From: Pachyseris speciosa
Taxonomy: Eukaryota; Cnidaria; Anthozoa; Scleractinia; Pachyseridae
Assembly: GCA_016490735.1 (NCBI GenBank)
Contig: JAEMWC010000445.1
Span: 341,001 to 405,000, forward strand
Direction of reading: 5' to 3'
Length of the DNA stretch: 64,000 bases
Below are positions 54,720-64,000 of this stretch, one piece after another (within the stretch, counting starts at the first letter, position 1; each line of letters starts with the position of its first letter). The translations under genes were made by a program, and so were the position numbers. The notes under the pieces are model-generated. The model was not told where the DNA came from. It saw only the letters and a list, made by a program, of their open reading frames with translations, and made no database searches.

Positions 54720-57700
54720 ATGCAGCGAGTTAAGGTAAGTACAGTTATCCGATTGCTTTGCGCAGTGTTTTTTTTGCGTTTATGAGTTGTTTTCAAACGG
54801 TGTTTAATGATTTTTGCTGTTTTAATTTTAGTATGCCGACAGTGGAGTGTTCAGTTGTTCGCAAACCCGCGGTCTTCCCGGATTACCCCCTCTCCCGCCA
54901 TCGCACGAGACTCCGTCTGAATTATACCAGGTTTGTTTTATTTTTTGCAGCTGTTACGAAACAACAGTGAGAAGCTGGCTGTTTAAATTTTATTCCAGCG
55001 ATTTCTGTTTAATTAAGTGCTTGAAAAGCAGCTGCTGCGAGCCTAGAACAATTGTTGCGACGGTAGCTTTAAAATGCCACTGGCTGCAAAACACAACATG
55101 ACGTGCGAAAGGTAATTAGCTAATACAAGCAATGGTCATTCATAATTTAACCAGCTAAGGAAGTCGAGATCTTTTTCATGCCGTTGCCATGCAGGCTGTA
55201 AAATATTATAAAGAAGTGGAAGAGGAAAGAATTAAAAGGGAATTGTTCTTGATGAATCAAAGGATTCGAGCGCAGGTAAAATTTTTGTGTTGTTTTGAAC
55301 TTTGCGCGCATTTCTAATCGCGCACTGGTATCATAGCCGTTCTTGTTTGTTTATTGACCCGGTTATTTATTTTAACAGAAATTCTTAGTATGATCTGTTA
55401 TTGCAACCATTTTGGCGGTAAAACATCTTACGATCCAAGGACGATCATCTTGCTAAATTCATGCAAGCTTATATATGACCGATTGCTTTTAAGATCAATT
55501 TTCGGCATCATTGTTAATTATTATCCCTTGATGATTAGGCAAAATTAACCCGCTCACCAATATTGATGCATTAGATACTGTTCGAAAAAATTATGGCCGG
55601 AAATGTTAAATTTTATGCTAAGGCATAAAAACGTTGTACTGATGTGAAATATTTTGTGACGTTGACAGTAAAAGTAGTTTATTCTTTAATGATTAACAAT
55701 TAATTGAAATTTGTATTTGTGTTGTACAAACATTTTTATAGGTTTGTTATTTAGCTTTCATGTTTCACTTGAAAATGAGGTATTTGGAAGTTTGTGACAG
55801 TTTGTAATTACTGTCCAAATCAAAGTCATATATAAATGGCGATGCAGTGCAGGAAATGTTATAGCCTGCATCACAGATGTAATCTAATCCCAGTTAGTAG
55901 TGTCTGCAAAGCAGGGCTGAATTGCTTGTTCTGTGTACCGGAATTTGAATACACGTCATGATTGGTCTGGATTTATTGATCATAGCGTGTGCTCAAATTC
56001 TGGTGCACAACAAGGAATTTGGCGCTGCTGTGCAGATGTTACCAACTGGGGTTAGATTACATCTGGCCACCAGTTGTTACTACTATATAGAGAGAGCATT
56101 TTCAGTCACGCAAGTAAAAAACTAAAATCATCAGCCATTTAATAGATAAAGTCACGAAATTGTGATATTATAGAAGTGTAATAAATAAACAAAATGCTGA
56201 AGTCTCAGGGTCGTGCAATATCCTTTACTCGAGTTATTCGGGAAAATGTACAAATCAAGATTATAGTGTTTTGTATGGAAATGCCATTTTGGCGTCCCTT
56301 ACAGGGATGCCAAAATGGTGGCCAGAAAAGAGTTAAAACATATGTTTCTTACTTTAGCTATTTCAAAGGCTTGTTCTCTCCGCTGAGCTTTCAAACATTC
56401 ACATAGTCGCTTCTCTTACCATGTTGGCTTTTCAAACCTCAAAAATACACGGTGAATTGATGTTTTCATGTAAGTGAGAATTACTTATGAGCAGACATCT
56501 TTATGCCACGCACTGTGAAAAACTCTAAAATTCAAACGGCTCTATTTTCAAAACAAAGCTTGCAACCGAGCTGAAAACATGCAAGCAGATATATTATTTT
56601 CTAAAATGTCTTTTACGTGATGAAGATAACAATGCAAAAGTCTGTTTACTTTTGAATTTTAGTTTTTTATGACGTCACATGAAAACCCTCTATACAACAG
56701 CGATTACTAATATAAATTATTATATCTCACACTTAGTACGCGCGCTGTGATTGGTCAATTTTGCAGGCCGTATTTTACAGTACGGTCCGCTTGGCTTCTA
56801 CTAGTTTTCTTTCCCGCGCGCTTGATTAACCTCAGAGATATAATAAATATCTTACTTACCTTGTTTTCTCGGTCCGTACTGTAAGTTACGGATCCTCGTT
56901 TTTTCCCATTAATTTATGGCCCGCGCGCTTCGCGCTTGGGCCATAAATCAACGGGAAAAAACTCGGTCCGTAACTTACAGTACGGACCTTGAACTCGGTT
57001 AGTAAGAGGTATTAATGAAAGGGGGAGGGGGGATTCAATAATTTGTGAGATCATGAGACTACCAACTTTTCTGTCAGTTTGAAATGTCCCTAGCATTCCA
57101 AAAAGAAATCATCAAGGTTATGAAATAATTACCTTTGATTAAAATGTTGAGGCTGCAAGGCCCATGAAATTCAAATTGTACTGGGGATTTACAAAGTGTC
57201 ACAAGCCTTGCTCCTGGAAGCATTTAACCAGTACTAGGGTATCATATCTCGAGGCTTGAGATTAACCCTCCATGACATCACTTCTTGCTTGAGCAAATCA
57301 GTGGAACATTGGAAAACTAAAAGATTTCTTAATATATTGTTACTAAGTTTTGATTTTGTACCACACTTAAGTGTACATTGCATGACCAATATAAAAGTCA
57401 GAAACTATCCAATTTTTGCATGTGTTACATGCCTATTTTTTAGGAGGGTGGGGAGGGTCAAGTATTGGTAATTGGTTTTATTAAGGGGGAGGGAGGCATG
57501 CAGATGAGATTATTGAATTAAATGTTGTAACCTTATTCTTAAAGACAATATACCCCCTTTTATGCAAAACACCTTAGTACATATGGGTTATTGGCCAAGC
57601 GTGAGGTCAAGATGGCGGGATATTGGCCAAGTTCTTTTTTTGCATGTTTGTGCATCTTGACTGAACAAGCTTGGTCAATAAAGGATTTATTATATGACTC

Positions 57701-60670
57701 AAAGAAGGCTATTAAAAGAGAGTAAAACGCGGGACGAACGGGCTATCCCGAGCGGTCAAGATGGCTCCATCTTGACCTCGCGGGTAGCCAATCACAGCAG
57801 GAGAATTGATTCATCTTGACCGCTGAAAGAGCCAGTCATATAATCAAGGTAGTTACAGTTTTTTTGTACTATTCTTGTAGATTGTATTGCGTCACAGTGA
57901 ACACCCACCAATCATGAAGGACCCATCATGGACACGAGCAGCACCATTCAAAGAGACTGCTTATGCCAGAACACCTAGCGAGTCTATTGCTAACAATTAC
58001 ACACCATCAGCTAGTTGCTTAAAGATGAAGAATCTGGCCAAACTCCAGACTCCTGTTAGACCACCAACAAGAGCTCCAACTCACCAAGCTTGTATCCTTG
58101 AATATTTTACAGCATAGTTAATGTAGTAATCAAGAGTGTGGTTCTAAGAGGAAGAGAGCTCCTTGTTTTAAAATTTTACTGGAATTGTGCCCCCCCCCCC
58201 CCCCCAAGATATTTATCTATGTTTAATTCTTTTTCAAACCTGGAGCCTGTTTGTCTAAAAGCTTTGTCACCTCATAATGGCTTCAAATAGAATGGCATTC
58301 CTTTCAGTGTTGATTAATCCTTAATAAAAACATACTTCAATAAATAAATTTATAGTAAGGTTGCCAGCATTGCAGACACAATCTACATTGTAACCCTGGT
58401 TAGTAATGTTTGCGAAGCAGCGCCAAATTCCTTGTTCTGTTTACCAGAATTTGAGTATGCGCTATGATTGGCCCATCAACAAAAGGCGGCTATAGTAAGG
58501 CAGCTTATTTATAATTCTTAACAAGAAACAGCTAAAGAACAAACATCACCAAGGAAAAGAGTGGCTGGTCCACATGCAAGGAGCAAATCAGAAGGAGAAA
58601 AATCTGAGTGAGTTATTTGTATTTTGCTTATTCTTGAAGCTAATTAAGCTAAGCTAATGAATGGCCAGAGATTTGTTTTTTACACAAAAAAATCAGGGCT
58701 CTACTTGGTAGTGGCTATAGAGGAAATCCTTTGCTCCCAGGAAAACAGTGAGGTTTCAAAGTATTGCAGTGCCTGTTTGAAGGTGATGGCTTATGTGTAG
58801 ACATGTGGTAGAGATGTAGGGACTTGCAATTTTTTTTGGAGAAAATACCAGAGGGTACGTCAACTCACCTCTACAGGGAAAATCTTCAGTTGTGTAGCCA
58901 TGGCTGTTTATGTGCCTGTAGTGGTTTACATTACTTCTCATCTGCCTCTAAATTGTCACAGGCTGTTACGTGTGCCCAGCAGAGCCATGACCCCAGCAGA
59001 ACAGCTGGATATCATAAGATCCTTTCAGGAAGTGGAAAGCTTGGATGAAGAAAAACTTTCTAATTTACGTGATCTTGAGGTGAGTGTATACAGAATTTCT
59101 ACTTCATGAAGATTTAAACTTTATAATACTCTTTTTGGCTGTCATGCTAATCCATATGGCATTGCTTCATTGTTGTGTTTGACATTGTCTCATGTCGTGT
59201 GAGTAACAGCCAATTGATACCTTTTTCATCATTGGACAATCTATAAGATCTTATATTTTTATTATTTGTACAACATGTTGCATTGGCAAAGAGGTTAGTA
59301 GAAGAAACAAGAGAACGTTGCTTCTAGCCCTGAAAACAATGACAGTTACGATACAATTTGCTACAAATCATCAGGGATTGTGAACTTTTAAAGCAACTAT
59401 ACGGTACACTGTAGGAAAAGAAAAGCCTCTTGGGGCCAAAGATGATTCAGGGGGAATTAATAGTTCAGGTACACCTGAACACCGTTTTTTAGGTTGCTTA
59501 ACATGGATTTAATGGTAATAATAACTTGTTTGCATTTCAAGCAATCTAAAATTCCGTATGCTCATTGCACAAAGCTACATGTATGTTGTGGGATATTTTG
59601 TGATTTTTTTGGTATGTTTTGGATATATTTTGGAAGATATATTTTTCTCAAAGAATTAGTTAAATTTAGGGAAATAGAAAGTGTTGAAGATCTATTTAAT
59701 GAAGGTTAAGTTAGAAATTACAGTGTAGTAGACAGACACCAAACAGTTCCCCAGCAACCTGCAGTGCCCTGGTGGGGAGTCAACTGTCTGGTGGTGTTTC
59801 AAAACATTGATTTTTTCCCCATTTCAATCCCCCCTTCAAACTCTTTAAAATTTTACTTAAATTCATGTGTACCCCCACCTCATTACAAGTAATTTCTATT
59901 AATAATAGAGTAACATGAGTACACGTTTAATTGAAATAAATTATTTTCATAAGCGTTATGAATACTACATATCGCGAGGAGTTCCAGACCATTCACTGGC
60001 AAAACAAGACAAGGAGGTTATGGAGAGAATACTGCAGAAAAGAATACCAGAGAAGCTACGACGGAATACAGAACTTGATCCCCTTGTTGGCAGACTCAAG
60101 GAGGAAGTGATCAATGATTATGATTACAGTGTCCGGAAGTCTATCGGTATGTTATTCTTAATGAAGCCCTGAAAGCAGGAAATAAGCTTAAGGATCTTGG
60201 TAAGATCTTCAAAGATTCTTCAACAGTGAATCCTTGTCAGAATCACATTTAAAAAGAAAAACGTTCGTGGTTGTTTCCTGGAACAACAAAGTTTTATTTT
60301 GTTGTGAGGGAAAATGAATCTAATTGGAAGTGAATGGTGTGCATCACGCTCTGCCATCATGGCCATGTTTGTTAAGTAATGTTATATTGTTTTATATAAA
60401 TTACATTAGGCCATTTAGTTTTGATACATGATTGATGGTATACAGTGCCATGCTCATACAGTGTACATGTATTTGCACATTCTTTTCTGCACTGATTTTT
60501 CAAGCTTGGGAGTTTCCCATTGGATGTAATTTCTACATGTTTATTGCTGTAAGTTATGTATCAATAGATTTTGTTTTGTTTCTCACATTGACAGTTGATT
60601 ATATACTGATGGATTCAGGTGAAAGGCAGAGACTGCACATCAAGGAGATCCCCAAACCTTTTCCTCAAAG
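54720..60670 (+). CDS. Axonemal dynein heavy chain, N-terminal exons (DNAH3/7/12-like), partial
   Basis: Eight exons with GT-AG borders and matching phases: 54720-54734, 54832-54930, 55195-55275, 57881-58091, 58532-58607, 58962-59079, 59909-60146, 60595-60670; 304 codons plus two bases. The start MQRVK (ATG 54720) is followed at once by a donor. Exon 2 is Pro-rich (GLPGLPPLPPS), exon 3 a charged helix. Exon 7 has YFHKRYEYYISRGVP and NDYDYSVRKSI, which with exon 8 (VDYILMDSGERQRLHIKEIP) matches the N-terminal tail of monomeric inner-arm dyneins of the DNAH3/7/12 group. The motor domains lie beyond the window. Axonemal heavy chains drive ciliary and flagellar beating. Which of the three paralogues it is was not resolved. 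Confidence 0.78.
56715..57012. mobile_element. Foldback MITE in dynein intron
   Basis: The central hairpin 56871-56988 has outer arms GGTCCGTACTGTAAGTTACG and their complement, and inner arms GTTTTTTCCC..TTTATGGCCC with complement GGGCCATAAA..GGGAAAAAAC. The left flank has 'gctgtgattggtcaattttgc', common in such elements. Confidence 0.7.
57687..57845. mobile_element. Short MITE in dynein intron
   Basis: Inverted ends ATTATATGAC.. and ..GTCATATAAT, with an inner 'gtcaagatggctccatcttgac' palindrome (57756-57777). It ends 36 bp before exon 4. Confidence 0.55.
59080..59908 (+). other. Dynein gene intron 6
   Basis: 829 bp, AT-rich. An ORF at 59494-59709 has no domain and lies between good splice sites, so it is treated as intronic. 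Confidence 0.6.
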
Positions 60671-61049
60671 GTACACTAATGTGTTATTGTCAACCTTTAT
60701 TACACTTGTCATGTTAAGATGTCATCTTTGGACTAGCATCACCATACCTTAAAAGGTCAGTAGTGGACCTACATGTGTTAATCAGGCACAGAATGGAGGT
60801 ATCCATGTCAACCCTGTTAGGGGGAACCACTATTGTACAATGTATGCAGCCACCAACTATAACCTCTAATTTCTCGTCAAAGTGAAAAAAAAAATCCTAT
60901 AGATGAAAAATACTCACCTGACCAAGTTCTTACTGAAAATTTAAAAGCAAAGATCATAGAGGATGGGTGACCTGGGTGGAAGAATCTGCAAAGATTTGCA
61001 TGCAGAAGCAGCTGATCTGTGAATTGGGTGTAGCAACCCATGCAAAAAT

Positions 61050-61340
61050 ATATGTGTGATCACACGTGTGATCACATGTGTGATGTAAAGTGTGATCACA
61101 CATGTGATCACACGTGTGATTTTTTATAAGATGTGTGAATCACACTTTAAATCACACATTTTCACACTTTAAATCACACTTCTGTAAAGTGTTATAGGAA
61201 GGGTGATAAAGTGTGAAAAGAAGTGTGAAAAAAAGTGAATCACACTTTTATTTTTTTATAAAGTGTGATCTCACGTGTGATCACACTTATAAAGTGTGAT
61301 CTCAAGTGTGATCACACTAACTAAAGTGTGATTCTGGATA
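61050..61340. repeat. Cluster of GTGTGATCACAC palindromes
   Basis: At least twelve copies of 'tgtgatcaca', 'aatcacactt' and 'aaagtgtgat' in both orientations within 290 bp, irregularly spaced. Confidence 0.85.
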
Positions 61341-61579
61341 AAATAATTTACATTATCTACTAACATCAAATCACACTTCTTCTGATCACAGTATTAGAGT
61401 ATGTTGATTTGTTGTATAATATATATTGCAGTTCCAACACGATAAAATATTAATGTATCATTGCTTGCATATTGGCCATGCACCAACAGCTAAATATATA
61501 GAATAATCCTCCATAAGTAGCAAGGTAAAGATCGAGGGAAACTTTAATTTGATTATATGCCACTATAAACTCAAAACCC

Positions 61580-62060
61580 ATTAAAATCTAGAAAAATTTT
61601 CACAGCAAATCAATGGTTTTTTCAAGGCATTTTAATGGAATTTTCAGGGGAAAAATTCAGGGTATTTTCATAATTTTAAGACATGAAAAAAGCAATCAAA
61701 GTATTGTGAAAATTTAACTGTTTCATGACCCATGAAATCTCCCCAATCGTATCTTAGCCCATGAAATACCCATGAAGAAACCATGAAATTTCAAGTAGAG
61801 ATTTTAAATAAATGTTTTTTTAATACTGTTGAAAAGCCCATGAATTCAATTTCCTGATGTTTCCATGGGGTGTAATTTCATGGGTTTTTAATGGGTTGGC
61901 AAATTCATGGCCCATGGGTACCCTGTGAATTGTGAAAATTTTCATTGACCATGAAAATTTTCATGGTCTATCCATGGCATATTAATGACTCATGAAAGTT
62001 ACCCCTTCATCACTTTCATGGGGGCAGGTGAAAACAATACCTGCAACACCATGAAAATGT
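61580..62060. repeat. CATGAAA/TTTCATG-rich degenerate repeat
   Basis: Many 'catgaaa', 'cccatgaa' and 'ttttcatgg' motifs in both orientations, with local palindromes such as CCATGAAAATTTTCATGG (about 61949-61966). Confidence 0.7.
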
Positions 62061-62432
62061 CCTTAAACTCCCATTAATTCCATATGTGATAAAATCGATC
62101 TATGTGGGTTAAAACTAAATGTAACAAACTTGAAAAATTTTAATAATACATGTATAAATACCAAGTCATCACTGAAAAATATAAAACATACCCTGTTTGT
62201 GGAATCTCTAGATATTGTTTGTCCTTGCACACAAATGATAACACCAGCTAATATATTCTCAGTTTATTCAACTTGTTTGGAATATTACTAATTAATAATC
62301 ATGATTTTTAATTTTATTATGTATTATATAATAACCAAATCAATGTGCACGCTCTGATTGGTCAATCAGCTATGGTTTATCGTGCCAGTAAACTTATGGA
62401 AATTTCGTGCGTGTTCTGAATTATTATATAAA

Positions 62433-62568
62433 AGCAATAGACCACAAGTTTCTATGATTTATAGGCTGATAAACCACTTGGGATGTTGAAAGAACACTCG
62501 AAGAGTCCCTTCCAACATCCCGCGTGGTTTATCATCCTATAAACCATAGTAACTTGTGGTCTATTGCT
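62433..62568. mobile_element. Foldback element
   Basis: Arms AGCAATAGACCACAAGTTTC..GATAAACCAC..GGGATGTTG and the near-complement (CAACATCCCGCGTGGTTTATC..ACTTGTGGTCTATTGCT). No ORF. Confidence 0.75.
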
Positions 62569-64000
62569 TAATGAGACAATTATTTATTCTTTTTAAATTT
62601 TTTGCTGTTCAGGGAGCTTTTTTTGCTGTCTGCGGCTGAGGTTGTCAACATATGTCCCGCTCCAGCTTGTATTTTTTATTCATGTCTGAAAGAAAAATAA
62701 GGCCTGTTTCAAACGTTGTGCTACTGCCATGTAGAATTAAATTGAATTCGATCCGACAGTGCCAAAATTCAAACGTCGAACTTAATTCAGTCACGCCAAA
62801 TTCAAAATGATATAATTATATAAGCTTAAGGACCGGCAAAACAAACCTTGTATCCAAAAATGCTAAACATACACATTTTCATAATTAAGCAAATTGCATG
62901 TTGCTTCATTCTAGACTGGTTCTGTCATAAATTCACTAGAGTACTCAAGATAATTTAATAAGCTTAAGACCTAGCGAAGAACTGACCTAAAGTTAACTCG
63001 ATCTGTAGTTTTACAACGGTTGAACTACTGACGATTCGAAGACCTCAATATAGGAACGGCGGCCGCGATGGATTACACTTTGCCGAGGAGCACTCTGTTA
63101 CGTGATGATTTTGTTCACAGTTTTACTGAGCCGTTGACAAGTTACGGGATTTCATAATTTAACAACTGTTCCTATTTCTAATAAGAGAGTATTTACTTAC
63201 CAAAAAACATTCAAAATTCCCGCTTTAGAAATGGCTTGCCCGCCTCTAAATCCACGGTGATGCCTTCATTTCGTTTGACATCGGCACCACAAACTTCAGC
63301 CTTTCGTTTACTGCAATAACGCTGTTGTTACTCATCCTCTAAACCACTCAAAAAACAATCTATACGAAACAAAAACTTACAATTATTCGCACGACAGACC
63401 AACCGAAAAGACAATTCAAAGATGGGCGCCAAGAGAGAATAATAGAGGTTCTTTGTTCAGTAAAATGCACGAGGATAGTCACGTGAAAATTCACACACCA
63501 TCATTGGCTGTTGCCGTGTAACATCCGCTGGACTACTTGATTGCGGTCTTCAGTGAAACATGCTCTGTAATCTGCTCTGTTTTCCTTGTGTTGTTTCGGT
63601 CATTCAGTTCCCAATTTCTGGCGAAGATTTTGACGAAAACACACTTTATGAAGAGATTCATCTTCAGTTGAGAGTAAAACATGCTTTAGATGTTTGTTGC
63701 CGAACGTTGACGAGATAGGAAAGAGACGAATGAGTTCGTGAAGGTGAGAAAAATCCACCGCTTACTCTCGCTCGCTTTTAAGTCTTACGTTCATTTCATT
63801 TCAAAGGACTTTGTAAATTTCATCTGCTTTTCGGATAATTCACTGAGTAAATGTGTGACTTATTACAATTGTATTTTATTATATGTAATTGTATTTATTA
63901 GGGCTATGTTGTGTTTTGTAGCACTTAGTTTCGGCTTCATCATAAATCTGTTTCCTTGAAAGAATGATAGTCTTGGTCATTAATAAAGAATCACAAAACT

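Larger units (their letters stand above)
55276..57880 (+). other. Dynein gene intron 3 with MITEs
   Basis: 2.6-kb intron. It holds a 16-bp-arm hairpin at about 56287-56323 (CCATTTTGGCGTCCCT and complement), a foldback element at about 56715-57012 and a short MITE at 57687-57845. No coding exon recognised inside. Confidence 0.6.
60671..64000. other. Dynein gene intron 8 or flank, to the window end
   Basis: No further dynein exon was found. The stretch contains a TGTGATCACA palindrome cluster (about 61050-61340), a CATGAAA/TTTCATG-rich block (about 61580-62060), a foldback hairpin (62433-62568) and a TGATTGGTCAATCA site (62356-62369). The last kilobase has no recognised gene. Confidence 0.5.

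Noticed and set aside
61050..61340. CRISPR-like array or bacterial CRP sites
   Set aside because: The motif spacing is irregular with no unique spacers, and the window is clearly animal DNA.

Overview
The window looks like nuclear DNA of an anthozoan cnidarian, probably a stony coral. The basis is AT-rich intergenic DNA packed with tRNA-derived SINEs, MITEs, LINE 3' ends and a Penelope-like element, together with genes that have GT-AG introns. I did not identify the species; this is inferred from the families seen.

Layout. The main structure is a direct segmental duplication. Copy A runs from base 1 (possibly starting before the window) to about 22578. Copy B runs from about 37479 to 54628. 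Each carries an NLR-like gene: a DZIP3-type HEPN domain with an intact R-x4-H motif and a coiled coil (exon 1), then an NB-ARC ATPase followed by a long array of 42-residue (126 bp) TPR units (exon 2). Copy A has about 22 TPR units and one frameshift. Copy B has about 36 units and ten single-base indels, all in the TPR part. Coordinates fit a difference of exactly 14 units once the indels are counted.

Copy A was later hit by several elements that copy B lacks. These are a 5'-truncated Penelope-like retroelement (RT, GIY-YIG and a hammerhead ribozyme motif at its 3' end), an array of ~254-bp hammerhead ribozyme repeats ('retrozyme'-like) between 16-bp target duplications, and a TTAA-flanked DNA transposon. 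The transposase gene of that transposon is split by a 2.46-kb composite insertion.

The spacer between the copies (22.6-37.5 kb) holds an orphan FBXW10-like exon (minus strand), several SINE/MITE families, a tRNA-derived repeat cluster, a LINE tail, a second ribozyme repeat array with a 13-bp target duplication, and an intronless BTB-BACK-Kelch gene with one frameshift.

Right of copy B, starting 92 bp after the duplication ends, is the 5' part of an axonemal dynein heavy chain gene. Eight short exons (54720-60670) are all phase-consistent; the rest lies beyond the window. Its introns and the last 3 kb hold MITEs and unusual palindromic simple-sequence clusters.

Working together (inference): the paired HEPN-NB-ARC-TPR genes resemble innate immune sensors evolving by block duplication and TPR unit gain or loss. 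The Penelope element beside the ribozyme repeats fits the published idea that Penelope-type reverse transcriptases mobilise small hammerhead repeats.
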